This document shows positions 37,062 through 46,312 of a stretch of 64,000 nt of DNA, one piece after another. The first letter of the stretch is position 1; each line of letters begins with the position of its first letter. Under the pieces are notes generated by a model, which was not told where the DNA came from, did not search any database, and saw only the letters and a program-made list of their open reading frames with translations. Both the position numbers and the translations under genes were made by a program. The DNA is from Gemmatimonadota bacterium (GTDB lineage Bacteria > Gemmatimonadota > Gemmatimonadetes > Longimicrobiales > Gaopeijiaceae), in contig JAPOYJ010000075.1 of NCBI GenBank assembly GCA_026706635.1, forward strand, positions 1 through 64,000, written 5' to 3'.

Positions 37062-38424
37062 ATCATCGTTCGTCCGAACCGACGGTCATGAGCCGGTCCT
37101 GCCGCGTCGGAGCCGCGCTGCTCGCTGCACTGGTCCTGGTCTCGGGCTGCAGCTCCGAGTCGGGCGAATTGGCGACCTCGGATGCGGCGGGGCCGACTCT
37201 GATACCGATCGACAGCGTCCTCCTGGAGGAGGCTGACACGCTGTATATCGGCAATCCGAACACACCGGTCGTCGATCCCTTCGACGGCTCCTTCCACATA
37301 CCCGACAACTTCTCCCTGCGGGTGCTGCGGTTCGGGCGGGGCGGAAACCTGATGATGACGTACGGCCGACCGGGCGAAGGCCCCGGCGAGTTCCATGGAG
37401 GGGTGGAGACTCCGATCATCCTGGACGACTCGACAGTGGTCGTCCAGTCAACCTGGAACCGGCAGGCGAATGTCTTCGACCGGCGCACCGGCGAGGTCAG
37501 GCGGGTGGTGAGCTTCCCCGCGATGGCCGGGATCACGCCACCGTTGGTGATCGGCGACGATGTCTGGATGAACGACTTCGAGGTTGAACGAAGAACATCG
37601 CTGACACGCTGGAGACCGGCCACGGACGAATTCGAGAGCCTGGGCACCCTCCCAGCCGAGTATCTGGCGTCGGTCGAGAGCGGCAACTGGAGATTCGCAG
37701 GCGCCTTCTCGATCAGCTCCCTTGCGTACTCGGAAGGTCGCTTTCTCCAGGGCTGGTCGGGGATGGACGAGATGTTCGTCCTGAACATGCGGGGCGAGGT
37801 GGTCGACACCGCCGATGTGCCGGTGGTGCGTCGCCAGGGTGTGCCGGCCGACCTGCGCGAACAGATCGACATAGAGCACATGCCATTTCGCGAGGTCATG
37901 GAGATCAACTCGGATCTGCGGCAGCTGCAGGCACGTCCCGGCGGCGGCTTCCACTTCACCCACCACGACCATACGGTGCTCGCGATGGAGCCGATGCCGG
38001 TGCTCACGGCCAAGGCGTGGGTTGGGATCCTCTCGCCGGATCTGTCGAGTGCGTGTGTTGACACCCCGGTCCCGCACGACTTCGAGATAAAGCCGATGGA
38101 GACCTTTCGTGGCGACACGCTCTTCGTGCTGGACAGGCGCATCGACGAGGGCGAGAAGCTCCAGACCTGGATCCTGATGTTCCTGGTTTCGGAGGAGGGG
38201 TGCGACTGGCTGAGCACCGATCCGGCGGATGCCGGAAGAGCGGTGGGTCGGCGGGAGGGATGAGGCTGGTGGAAGGGGTCTGCGGAGAGATGCGGGCTTG
38301 GGCGCAGATCGGGCTAACGGCTGCAGGGATGTGACGCTGGGCTGCACCGAGGGCCGCAGTGCCGATCCGGGGGAGTGGACACTCTCGGACGGGAGGGGTA
38401 TTGCGGAGCTGACCCTCGGGGACC
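37062..38424 (+). repeat. Tandem duplication, first copy (1,363 bp)
   Basis: Matches 38771-40133 at an offset of 1,709 bp. The only differences I found are two bases near the left end (GAACCGACGG against GAAGTGACGG). It contains the last ~17 bp of the peptide gene (ATCATCGTTCGTCCGAA), the whole propeller gene and the first ~31 codons of the CxxC gene. Near-identity means a very recent event. Confidence 0.95.
37088..38263 (+). CDS. 6-bladed beta-propeller lipoprotein P4, copy 1
   Basis: 391 aa. Signal MSRSCRVGAALLAALVLVSGC (lipobox VSGC). Propeller motif YGRPGEGPGEFHGG near residue 97, and the C-terminal VSEEGCDWLSTDPADAG. Identical in protein sequence to the copy at 38797. This copy has lost its native upstream peptide gene: only the last bases of that gene remain in front of it, so its expression may depend on gltX transcription. 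Function unknown. Confidence 0.85.
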   Translation: MSRSCRVGAALLAALVLVSGCSSESGELATSDAAGPTLIPIDSVLLEEADTLYIGNPNTPVVDPFDGSFHIPDNFSLRVLRFGRGGNLMMTYGRPGEGPGEFHGGVETPIILDDSTVVVQSTWNRQANVFDRRTGEVRRVVSFPAMAGITPPLVIGDDVWMNDFEVERRTSLTRWRPATDEFESLGTLPAEYLASVESGNWRFAGAFSISSLAYSEGRFLQGWSGMDEMFVLNMRGEVVDTADVPVVRRQGVPADLREQIDIEHMPFREVMEINSDLRQLQARPGGGFHFTHHDHTVLAMEPMPVLTAKAWVGILSPDLSSACVDTPVPHDFEIKPMETFRGDTLFVLDRRIDEGEKLQTWILMFLVSEEGCDWLSTDPADAGRAVGRREG

Positions 38425-38474
38425 GTCATATGATCGCGATCTTGACACGGTACAGGGGGATTGCATACTGCTGA
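38331..38474 (+). pseudogene. 5' fragment of the CxxC protein gene
   Basis: GTG start and about 31 codons identical to the start of the gene at 40040 (LGCTEGRSADPGEWTLSDG), then the duplication boundary at 38424, after which 16 unrelated codons lead to a stop. Created by the tandem duplication. Confidence 0.85.
38442..38469 (+). promoter_or_regulatory. Probable sigma-70 promoter of the peptide gene
   Basis: TTGACA at 38442-38447, 16-bp spacer, then CATACT at 38464-38469 (4 of 6 matches to TATAAT). It lies 83 bp upstream of the peptide start and just right of the duplication junction, so it is original to the peptide-propeller-CxxC cassette. Confidence 0.45.
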
Positions 38475-38551
38475 GTCATGGTCAACGCACGGCAGTTGCC
38501 GAGGTCACCACCCGGGTGGCACCGGTGACGGCCACAGCCAAAGGAGATACG

Positions 38552-38791
38552 ATGACGACCATGACGAAGAAGACGCGTACCTGGATCGGCGGCCTGCTGG
38601 GCGTTGGGGTGCTGGTGGCAGTTGGCTGGGGGGCCATGCCCTTCGGGGCGGGGGCGCAGAAACCTCCCTCCCATTGGCTACAGTTTAACGACGCCAAATG
38701 CGCGCAGACGTGCCCGGCTTTTCCACAGAAGCCCGGGGTGGAGTGCTGCAACTCGGAGCCGTTGGATCCCATCATCGTTCGTCCGAAGTGA
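38552..38791 (+). CDS. Small exported Cys-rich peptide
   Basis: 79 aa. Basic start MTTMTKKTR, hydrophobic segment TWIGGLLGVGVLVAVGWGAM, probable cleavage near GAGA-Q, and a 40-residue mature part with four Cys (KCAQTCPAF, VECCNSE) ending IIVRPK. AAGGAG lies 7 bp before the ATG. The propeller lipoprotein starts 5 bp after its stop. Bacteroidetes have a comparable pairing of NVEALA peptides with 6-bladed beta-propellers; this peptide lacks the NVEALA motif, so the likeness is in arrangement only. Function unknown. Confidence 0.75.
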   Translation: MTTMTKKTRTWIGGLLGVGVLVAVGWGAMPFGAGAQKPPSHWLQFNDAKCAQTCPAFPQKPGVECCNSEPLDPIIVRPK

Positions 38792-40133
38792 CGGTCATGA
38801 GCCGGTCCTGCCGCGTCGGAGCCGCGCTGCTCGCTGCACTGGTCCTGGTCTCGGGCTGCAGCTCCGAGTCGGGCGAATTGGCGACCTCGGATGCGGCGGG
38901 GCCGACTCTGATACCGATCGACAGCGTCCTCCTGGAGGAGGCTGACACGCTGTATATCGGCAATCCGAACACACCGGTCGTCGATCCCTTCGACGGCTCC
39001 TTCCACATACCCGACAACTTCTCCCTGCGGGTGCTGCGGTTCGGGCGGGGCGGAAACCTGATGATGACGTACGGCCGACCGGGCGAAGGCCCCGGCGAGT
39101 TCCATGGAGGGGTGGAGACTCCGATCATCCTGGACGACTCGACAGTGGTCGTCCAGTCAACCTGGAACCGGCAGGCGAATGTCTTCGACCGGCGCACCGG
39201 CGAGGTCAGGCGGGTGGTGAGCTTCCCCGCGATGGCCGGGATCACGCCACCGTTGGTGATCGGCGACGATGTCTGGATGAACGACTTCGAGGTTGAACGA
39301 AGAACATCGCTGACACGCTGGAGACCGGCCACGGACGAATTCGAGAGCCTGGGCACCCTCCCAGCCGAGTATCTGGCGTCGGTCGAGAGCGGCAACTGGA
39401 GATTCGCAGGCGCCTTCTCGATCAGCTCCCTTGCGTACTCGGAAGGTCGCTTTCTCCAGGGCTGGTCGGGGATGGACGAGATGTTCGTCCTGAACATGCG
39501 GGGCGAGGTGGTCGACACCGCCGATGTGCCGGTGGTGCGTCGCCAGGGTGTGCCGGCCGACCTGCGCGAACAGATCGACATAGAGCACATGCCATTTCGC
39601 GAGGTCATGGAGATCAACTCGGATCTGCGGCAGCTGCAGGCACGTCCCGGCGGCGGCTTCCACTTCACCCACCACGACCATACGGTGCTCGCGATGGAGC
39701 CGATGCCGGTGCTCACGGCCAAGGCGTGGGTTGGGATCCTCTCGCCGGATCTGTCGAGTGCGTGTGTTGACACCCCGGTCCCGCACGACTTCGAGATAAA
39801 GCCGATGGAGACCTTTCGTGGCGACACGCTCTTCGTGCTGGACAGGCGCATCGACGAGGGCGAGAAGCTCCAGACCTGGATCCTGATGTTCCTGGTTTCG
39901 GAGGAGGGGTGCGACTGGCTGAGCACCGATCCGGCGGATGCCGGAAGAGCGGTGGGTCGGCGGGAGGGATGAGGCTGGTGGAAGGGGTCTGCGGAGAGAT
40001 GCGGGCTTGGGCGCAGATCGGGCTAACGGCTGCAGGGATGTGACGCTGGGCTGCACCGAGGGCCGCAGTGCCGATCCGGGGGAGTGGACACTCTCGGACG
40101 GGAGGGGTATTGCGGAGCTGACCCTCGGGGACC
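38771..40133 (+). repeat. Tandem duplication, second (original) copy
   Basis: Counterpart of 37062-38424. Here both ends are intact genes (the peptide gene at the left, the CxxC gene at the right), so this is the source locus and the upstream block is the copy. The 346 bp between the copies hold the peptide gene and its promoter. Confidence 0.95.
38797..39972 (+). CDS. 6-bladed beta-propeller lipoprotein P4, copy 2
   Basis: 391 aa, identical to the product at 37088 (lipobox VSGC, motif GEGPGEF). It lies 5 bp after the Cys-rich peptide and 67 bp before the CxxC protein, forming an apparent three-gene operon of exported products behind the promoter at 38442. The propeller may present or bind the peptide or its product; that is inference from arrangement only. 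Confidence 0.87.
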   Translation: MSRSCRVGAALLAALVLVSGCSSESGELATSDAAGPTLIPIDSVLLEEADTLYIGNPNTPVVDPFDGSFHIPDNFSLRVLRFGRGGNLMMTYGRPGEGPGEFHGGVETPIILDDSTVVVQSTWNRQANVFDRRTGEVRRVVSFPAMAGITPPLVIGDDVWMNDFEVERRTSLTRWRPATDEFESLGTLPAEYLASVESGNWRFAGAFSISSLAYSEGRFLQGWSGMDEMFVLNMRGEVVDTADVPVVRRQGVPADLREQIDIEHMPFREVMEINSDLRQLQARPGGGFHFTHHDHTVLAMEPMPVLTAKAWVGILSPDLSSACVDTPVPHDFEIKPMETFRGDTLFVLDRRIDEGEKLQTWILMFLVSEEGCDWLSTDPADAGRAVGRREG

Positions 40134-40498
40134 CGGTCGTGGTCCTCGCGGTGGACCCGAGTCAGTGTCTTCGCTGTTCGTCCGTTCTGGCTGAATGGCT
40201 GGAGTGGGAGCGGAGCACGGGGTCCAACGTGTGGCTGCTGCTCACCAGAGAGCCGACCGAGGGGGAGAGGCGCATTCTCCTGGCGACCGGCATCAGGACG
40301 GACGGGCAGCTCGCCGGGGTGCGCATCGAAGCGCAGAGAACGCCGGTCGAGCTGGTGGTGGACACAGGCGGAGTTATCGTGCGCACCGAACAGGTGTACG
40401 GGCCATCAAGCCCTCTGTTGGACGCCCTCGACGATGGCAAGTCGTTGCAGGAAGCCGTGGCCGAGTTGACTGCGGCTTATGGGGAGCCCCCCTCCTAG
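40040..40498 (+). CDS. CxxC protein, thioredoxin-fold-like
   Basis: 152 aa from GTG 40040. The stretch VVVLAVDPSQCLRCSSVLAEWLEW places a CLRC pair after a beta strand, as in thioredoxin-like and AhpC/TSA-like proteins; the rest (NVWLLLTREPTEGERRILLATGI, VELVVDTGGVIVRTEQVYG) also reads as alternating strands and helices. No clear signal peptide in this frame. An overlapping short frame (ATG 39999, MRAWAQIGLTAAGM) just upstream could supply one if a -1 shift at GCAGGGAT occurred, or if a base was lost. Partner of the peptide and propeller upstream. Confidence 0.6.
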   Translation: MTLGCTEGRSADPGEWTLSDGRGIAELTLGDPVVVLAVDPSQCLRCSSVLAEWLEWERSTGSNVWLLLTREPTEGERRILLATGIRTDGQLAGVRIEAQRTPVELVVDTGGVIVRTEQVYGPSSPLLDALDDGKSLQEAVAELTAAYGEPPS

Positions 40499-40518
40499 CC
40501 AGGGCGCTCCGCATCGTG

Positions 40519-42378
40519 CTAGCCCGAGCCTCGGGCGAGCCATCTCCCCAGCTCCTGCAGCAGCTCCGCCGCGGCCTCGGCTCCCCCCGGCGACGGCGCG
40601 ATCTGGATCCCCGCGACCCTTCCCCGGAGCGCCTCGGCCGTCTCCCGCGCAATCGCCGCGCCCTCGGCGGCGGCGTGCCGGGCTCCCTTCGCCTCGGCTC
40701 GCCGCATCCTCTCCGCAACCCAGCCCGGGAGGTGCACCGTCGGCACCTCGTTCCGCAGGAACTCCGCCTGGCGGGCGCTCCCAAGCAAAGCGATCTCGGC
40801 GACGAGTGGAATCCGGGTCCCGCTCGCCTCGGCGAAGCGCTCGAGCTGGCCCACGTCGAAGACCGGCCGCGAGAGCGCGAAGTCGGCCCCGGCCTCCACC
40901 TTCCACCGGTAGCGGCCCAGCTCGCGCTCCATGTCGCGGGCCGACTGGTTCGCCGATACGCCCACCACGAACGCTGCCGCGGCGCCGATTCGGTTGCCGG
41001 AGGGGTCGAGCCCGGCGTTCAGGCCGGCCACCACATTCGCCAGGCCGATCGGGTCCACCTCGACCGTCGAGCTGTAGTCCGGGTAGGGACCCGGTCCCGG
41101 CGGGTCGCCGGTCACGAGGAGCACATTCCCGAGGTCTGTGGCGGCCGCGCTGAAGAGGTCGCTCACCATTGCGGACAGCTTGCGGTCGCGGCACCTGTAC
41201 TCGAGGAGCACTTCGAGCTCGGGGAGCGCTCTCTGGATTGCGGCCGCCGCGGCCAGGCCACCGAGCCTCGGGCCGCCGCGGTCCTCGTGCACACATACCA
41301 TTGTGGCCCCGGCCTCGGCAAGCGCACGGCACTCTTCGACGAGCGCCGCCGTGTCCCACCCCCGCGGCGGCACCACCCGCACCGATACCACTGTTAGCCG
41401 CCGGGCGAGAGTGCTACCAAGTCGGGACCTCTCCGCCAGTGGGGCGGGGGGAACACCCGAGTGCGCTTGGCCGGGCCGATCGACGACAGCGATCGGTCTG
41501 CGTGGCTGCAGCTGGGCGACCTGCTCGCCGATGCGTCGGGTGTGCTCGGGCGTCGTGCCGCAGCACCCCCCCACCAGGCGGGCGCCGGCCGAGATGAAGC
41601 GCCGCGCGTAGCGGGCCATGTAGGCGGGCCTTGTCAGGTAGATCTTGCGCTCCTGCACTGTGCGTGGCAGCCCGGCGTTGGGCTGCGCGGAGAGCGGAAG
41701 CGAGGTCGCGCTGGCCATCCGCTCGAGCGCCTCCAGGAGGACGGCAGGCCCCACCGAGCAGTTGAGCCCCGCCACGTCGGCCCCGCCGCGCTCGATCGCA
41801 CGCGCCGCCTGCTCGACCGTGGCGCCGAACTCGGTCGATCCGTCCTCGCCGACCGTCACCTGCGCCACCACCGGCAGGTTGCTTCGCTCCTTCACCGCCA
41901 GGAGCGCCTGCTCGAGCTCGGCCAGATCCGAGAAGGTCTCGAGCACGAAGCCCTGGACGCCTCCCTCGAGGAGCCCGTCCACCTGTCTCCCGAAGCACGC
42001 CCTCGCCTCCCGCAGCGAGGTGGGGCCAAGGGGCTCGACCCGAATGCCGAGGGGGCCGACCGCGCCCGCCACCGCCGCCCGCCCGCCCGCGGCCCGCAGG
42101 GCGATCTCGGCCGCCCGCCGGTTCAGCTCCTCGGTGCGCTCCTCCAGCCGGTACGCCGAGAGCTTGACCGGGTTGGCCCCGAAGGTGTTCGTCTCGAGGA
42201 TCTCCGCGCCCGCCCAGAGGTACTGGCGGTGGACCTCCTCCACGAGCTCGGGGCGAGTCGCGTTGAGCTCATCGTAGCAGACGTTCACGAATATGCCCTG
42301 CTCGTAGAGCATCGTGCCCATGGCGCCGTCCACCAGGTGGACCCGGCCGTCCCCGAGTAGAGATCGCACGTCAGGCAC
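40519..42378 (-). CDS. Bifunctional homocysteine S-methyltransferase / methylenetetrahydrofolate reductase
   Basis: 619 aa, YitJ-like. The N-terminal half is a homocysteine methyltransferase domain ([30 protein letters not shown]) with zinc ligands in GGCCGT (C272, C273). The C-terminal half is a MetF-type reductase barrel ([48 protein letters not shown]) that would reduce 5,10-methylene-THF to 5-methyl-THF. The start overlaps the end of metH by 8 bp, so the pair is co-translated: one enzyme makes methyl-THF and the next uses it. Confidence 0.9.
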   Translation of the reverse strand: MPDVRSLLGDGRVHLVDGAMGTMLYEQGIFVNVCYDELNATRPELVEEVHRQYLWAGAEILETNTFGANPVKLSAYRLEERTEELNRRAAEIALRAAGGRAAVAGAVGPLGIRVEPLGPTSLREARACFGRQVDGLLEGGVQGFVLETFSDLAELEQALLAVKERSNLPVVAQVTVGEDGSTEFGATVEQAARAIERGGADVAGLNCSVGPAVLLEALERMASATSLPLSAQPNAGLPRTVQERKIYLTRPAYMARYARRFISAGARLVGGCCGTTPEHTRRIGEQVAQLQPRRPIAVVDRPGQAHSGVPPAPLAERSRLGSTLARRLTVVSVRVVPPRGWDTAALVEECRALAEAGATMVCVHEDRGGPRLGGLAAAAAIQRALPELEVLLEYRCRDRKLSAMVSDLFSAAATDLGNVLLVTGDPPGPGPYPDYSSTVEVDPIGLANVVAGLNAGLDPSGNRIGAAAAFVVGVSANQSARDMERELGRYRWKVEAGADFALSRPVFDVGQLERFAEASGTRIPLVAEIALLGSARQAEFLRNEVPTVHLPGWVAERMRRAEAKGARHAAAEGAAIARETAEALRGRVAGIQIAPSPGGAEAAAELLQELGRWLARGSG

Positions 42379-45300
42379 TGTCGCCTCCGCCCCGGGATGC
42401 CGCCATCTCCGGATCGTCGGCGAGGTTGTGCGAGAGCCAGCGGCCGGCCTCGGCGAGCGGCATCCCGGACCGCCCGGCGTAGTCCTCCAGCTGGTCGGCT
42501 CCGACCCGTCCGACGCCGAAGTAGAAGCTGTCGGGGTGGCCGATGTAGAGCCCCGAGACGGAGGCGGCCGGGAACATCGCGCAGCTCTCCGTCAGCGTCA
42601 CTCCGATCCGATCCGCGCCGAGGAGGCGGAATAGCGTGCGCTTCGTGGAATGGTCCGGGCAGGCGGGGTAGCCCGGGGCTGGGCGGATGCCGGCGTACTC
42701 CTCCCTGATCAGCTGGGTGTTGCTCAGCTTCTCCTGCGGGGCGTATCCCCAGATCTCGCGCCGCACCCGTTCGTGCAGCCGCTCGGCGAATGCCTCGGCC
42801 AGGCGGTCCGCCACCGCCCTGACCAGGATGCTCCTGTAGACGTCGCCCTCGGCCTCGTAGCTCGCCGCCAGCTCCTCGGCCCCCTCGCCCGCCGTCAGGG
42901 CGAATGCGCCCGCGTAGTCGGCCACCCCGGAAGACGCAGGCGCCACGAAGTCGGCGAGCGCCAGGTTGGGTCGGCCCCCGCCCTTCTCGAACTGCTGCCG
43001 GAGCGTCGGGATCACCGCTACCGGGTCCTGCCTCGATTCGTCGGCGTAGAGGACGATGTCGTCCCCGGCGGAGTTGGCCGGGTAGAGCCCCACGACGCCC
43101 CTGGCCCGGACGAGGCCCTCGCGGCGAAGGCGCTCGACCAGCTCGAGCGCGTCCCGGTGCAGCGAAGTCGCCTCGGCCCCAAACTCCGGATGGCTCAGTA
43201 TCTCGGGGTACACGCCCCTGAGCTCCCAGACGCGGAAGAATGGGGTCCAGTCGATGCGGCCGGCGATCTCGCCCAAGTCGTAGGAGAGCTGCCTGGGCGC
43301 CTCGGGGGCGGCTGCGTTGGTGTGGCCATGCGCCACGTTCGCCACTGTGGCGGCAGGAAGCACCCGGTTGCCGATCAGCGTCGGCCGCACTGGCGCTGGC
43401 CCGCTCCACTCCAGCTCGAGCCTCCGGGCGCGGGCTTCGCCCAGCGGGAGGAGCGGAGCCCTTCGCGCCGTACGACGTCTACGGTGGCGCAGGTCGGCGT
43501 ATTCCTCTCGCAAGCGCGCCAGGTATCCGTCGCGTCGCGCCGGGTCGAGGAGGCTGCCGACCACCGCCACCGAGCGCGAGGCGTCCTGGACGTGCACCAC
43601 CGGTCCCGAGTAGCGCTCCTCGATCCGGAGCGCCGTATGCACCCGCGAGGTGGTCGCCCCGCCGATCAGGAGAGGCAGCCGCATCCCGGCTCGCTCCATC
43701 TCGGTGGCAACGTGCGCCATCTGGTCGAGGCTCGGCGTGATCAGCCCGGAGAGCCCCACGATGTCGGCCTCCGCCTCGAGCGCCGCGGCCAGAATTGCCT
43801 CCGCGGGCGCCATCACCCCGAGATCGACCACCTCGTAGCTGTTGCACTCGAGCACCACGGCGACGATGCTCTTGCCGATGTCGTGCACGTCGCCCTTGAC
43901 GGTGGCGAGGACGACCCTTCCGGCGGCACGCCCGCCCACGCCCGCCTTCTCGCGCTCCAGGTGCGGCACCAGGTGCGCGACGGCCCGCTTCATCACCCGC
44001 GCGCTCTTCACGACCTGGGGCAGGAACATCTTCCCCGCGCCGAAGAGGTCGCCCACCGCGTTCATCCCCGCCATGAGCGGCCCTTCGATCACCTCGAGAG
44101 CCCGGGTGGCCGCCCGGCGGGCCTCCTCGGCGTCCTCCTCGACATGGTCGGCGATCCCGTGCACAAGGGCATGGCGGAGCCGCTCGGCCACCGGCCCGTC
44201 CCTCCACGCCAGATCCTCCTCCGACGCCCCCCCCCCATCGCGGTAGCTGCTCGCCAGCGCGATCAGCCTTTCGGTGGCACCCTCCCGCCGGGCCAGCACG
44301 ACGTCCTCGACCGCCTCGCGCAGCTCTTCGGGGATCTCGTCGTACACGGCGATGGCACCGGCGTTGACGATCCCCATGTCCATCCCGGCCCGCCCGGCGT
44401 GGTAGAGGAAGACGGAGTGCATCGCCTCGCGCACCCCGTCGATGCCTCGAAAGGAGAAGGAGAGGTTGCTCACGCCTCCGCTCGCCAGCGCATGCGGCAG
44501 CGTCGCCTTGATTCGACGCACGGCCTCGATGTAGGCCACGGCGTAGTCGTCGTGCTCCTCGATCCCGGTGGCCACCGCGAAGATGTTCGGGTCGAAGACG
44601 ATGTCCTCGGGGGGGAAACCCTCCTGGCGGACCAGTATGTCGTAGGCCCTCGTGCAGATCTCCACCTTGTGCTCCTCGGTCGCCGCCTGGCCCTCCTCGT
44701 CGAAGGCCATCACCACGACCGCCGCCCCGTAGCGCCTCGCCAAGCGGGCCTTGGAGCGGAACTCCTCCTCGCCGTCCTTGAGGCTGATCGAGTTGACGAC
44801 GGCCTTGCCCTGGACGCACCGCAGCCCCTCCTCGATCACCTCCCACCGCGACGAGTCGACCATGACGGGAACGCGCGCGATCTCCGGCTCGGCGGCGACG
44901 AGATTCAGGAAGATCCGCATCGACTGCGCCGAGTCGAGGAGACCCTCGTCCATATTCACGTCGATGATCTGGGCACCGCCCCTGACCTGCTGGCGGGCCA
45001 CCTCGACCGCCTCCTCGTAGTCGCCCTCGGCGATCAGACGGGCGAAGCGCGCCGATCCGGTGACGTTGGCGCGTTCGCCGATATTCACGAAGAGGGAATC
45101 AGGACCGATCGTCAGCGGCTCGAGCCCGGCCAGACGGGTGCGGCGGGGAAGCTCCGGGAGCGGACGTGGGCGAACCCCGTCGACCTCGGCGGCGATCGCG
45201 CGGATGTGCTCGGGCGTCGTGCCGCAGCAGCCGCCCACGATGTTCAGGAAGCCGTCGCGCGCGAACTCGCCCATCGTGGCCGCCATCTCGTCGGGGGTGA

Positions 45301-46192
45301 GGTCGTATTCGCCGAGCTCGTTGGGGAGTCCAGCGTTCGGGTGGCAACTAATGCGGTTTTCGCATACGTTCGATAGTTCATGCAGGTATGGACGGAGCGC
45401 CAGCGGGCCCAGTGCGCAGTTGAGTCCGAAGGCGAGAGGCTCGGCGTGCCGGAGCGAGTTGTAGAAGGCCTCCGGGGTCTGTCCGGAGAGGGTGCGCCCG
45501 CTCTGGTCGGTGATGGTCCCCGAGATCATGATCGGGAGCTGGACGCCCACTTCGCCCAGCACCTCGTCGATCGCGAAGAGCGCGGCCTTGGCGTTCAGCG
45601 TGTCGAAGATCGTCTCGACCATCAGGAGGTCCACGCCCCCCTCGATCAGCGCGCGCGCCTGCTCCCGGTACGCGAGGCGCAGCTCCTCGAAGGTGACCGA
45701 GCGGGCACCGGGGTCGGAAACGTCGGGTGAGATCGACGCGGTGCGGTTCGTCGGGCCCATTATTCCCGCCACGAAGCGCGGGCGGCCGGGTGTGTGCGCG
45801 GTGTACTCGTCGGCCGCGTCGCGCGCGATCCGGGCCGCCGCCAAGTTGATCTCGCGTACCGCGTCGCCGACTCCGAAGTCGGCCATTGCGATGCTGGTGG
45901 CCGAGAAGGTGTTCGTCTCGACCATGTCCGCACCCGCATCGAGGTAGGCGCGGTGGATTTCCCCGATGATGTCCGGTCGGGTCAGCGAGAGGAGGTCGTT
46001 GTTGCCGAGCTGTGGAGTGGGGTGGTCGGCAAAGAGGTCGCCCCGGAAGTCGGCCTCGCCGAGGCCCCGCCGCTGGATCATCGTCCCCATGGCGCCGTCG
46101 AGGACCAGGATCCGCTCCTCGAGGACGCGGGCGATCTCCGCCGCGCCCGCCCCTGAGGTGTGGCGGCTGGCTCCCTCCTGGGTGGTGACCAT
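42371..46192 (-). CDS. metH: Cobalamin-dependent methionine synthase MetH
   Basis: 1,273 aa, all four modules present. Homocysteine domain ([23 protein letters not shown]; zinc pair C322/C323 in GGCCGT). Pterin domain ([16 protein letters not shown]). Cobalamin module with the DxHxxG ligand motif DVHDIGKSI (H770) and the loop [14 protein letters not shown]-terminal reactivation domain with [17 protein letters not shown] and [21 protein letters not shown]. Transfers the methyl group of methyl-THF to homocysteine through B12. Upstream is a repeat element; I see no cobalamin riboswitch. Overlaps the next gene by 8 bp. Confidence 0.96.
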   Translation of the reverse strand: MVTTQEGASRHTSGAGAAEIARVLEERILVLDGAMGTMIQRRGLGEADFRGDLFADHPTPQLGNNDLLSLTRPDIIGEIHRAYLDAGADMVETNTFSATSIAMADFGVGDAVREINLAAARIARDAADEYTAHTPGRPRFVAGIMGPTNRTASISPDVSDPGARSVTFEELRLAYREQARALIEGGVDLLMVETIFDTLNAKAALFAIDEVLGEVGVQLPIMISGTITDQSGRTLSGQTPEAFYNSLRHAEPLAFGLNCALGPLALRPYLHELSNVCENRISCHPNAGLPNELGEYDLTPDEMAATMGEFARDGFLNIVGGCCGTTPEHIRAIAAEVDGVRPRPLPELPRRTRLAGLEPLTIGPDSLFVNIGERANVTGSARFARLIAEGDYEEAVEVARQQVRGGAQIIDVNMDEGLLDSAQSMRIFLNLVAAEPEIARVPVMVDSSRWEVIEEGLRCVQGKAVVNSISLKDGEEEFRSKARLARRYGAAVVVMAFDEEGQAATEEHKVEICTRAYDILVRQEGFPPEDIVFDPNIFAVATGIEEHDDYAVAYIEAVRRIKATLPHALASGGVSNLSFSFRGIDGVREAMHSVFLYHAGRAGMDMGIVNAGAIAVYDEIPEELREAVEDVVLARREGATERLIALASSYRDGGGASEEDLAWRDGPVAERLRHALVHGIADHVEEDAEEARRAATRALEVIEGPLMAGMNAVGDLFGAGKMFLPQVVKSARVMKRAVAHLVPHLEREKAGVGGRAAGRVVLATVKGDVHDIGKSIVAVVLECNSYEVVDLGVMAPAEAILAAALEAEADIVGLSGLITPSLDQMAHVATEMERAGMRLPLLIGGATTSRVHTALRIEERYSGPVVHVQDASRSVAVVGSLLDPARRDGYLARLREEYADLRHRRRRTARRAPLLPLGEARARRLELEWSGPAPVRPTLIGNRVLPAATVANVAHGHTNAAAPEAPRQLSYDLGEIAGRIDWTPFFRVWELRGVYPEILSHPEFGAEATSLHRDALELVERLRREGLVRARGVVGLYPANSAGDDIVLYADESRQDPVAVIPTLRQQFEKGGGRPNLALADFVAPASSGVADYAGAFALTAGEGAEELAASYEAEGDVYRSILVRAVADRLAEAFAERLHERVRREIWGYAPQEKLSNTQLIREEYAGIRPAPGYPACPDHSTKRTLFRLLGADRIGVTLTESCAMFPAASVSGLYIGHPDSFYFGVGRVGADQLEDYAGRSGMPLAEAGRWLSHNLADDPEMAASRGGGDSA

Positions 46193-46205
46193 GCGCTCTT
46201 CAGCT

Positions 46206-46312
46206 AGCAGTCCGTGGATAATCTCGCGCGAGCACCGAGAGCGGCGAAGCGCTGGCGGCCCAGCGCGGATGCAGCGCTGCTCCTGCCGTGGGAGGTTTGT
46301 CCACGGGCTGCT
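46206..46312 (+). repeat. Interspersed composite element, copy 7 (both ends, core deleted)
   Basis: AGCAGTCCGTGGATAATCTC at the left and GGTTTGTCCACGGGCTGCT at the right form the inverted ends. Between them are the left-arm tract CGCGCGAGCACCGAGAGCGG and a shortened right arm. The AT-rich core is missing. It fills the gap between metH and the autotransporter; its right end overlaps the autotransporter stop codon (46311-46313). Confidence 0.85.

Noticed and set aside
46193-46310. Cobalamin or SAM riboswitch upstream of metH
   Set aside because: The gap is filled by an interspersed element with no B12-box or SAM-type core.
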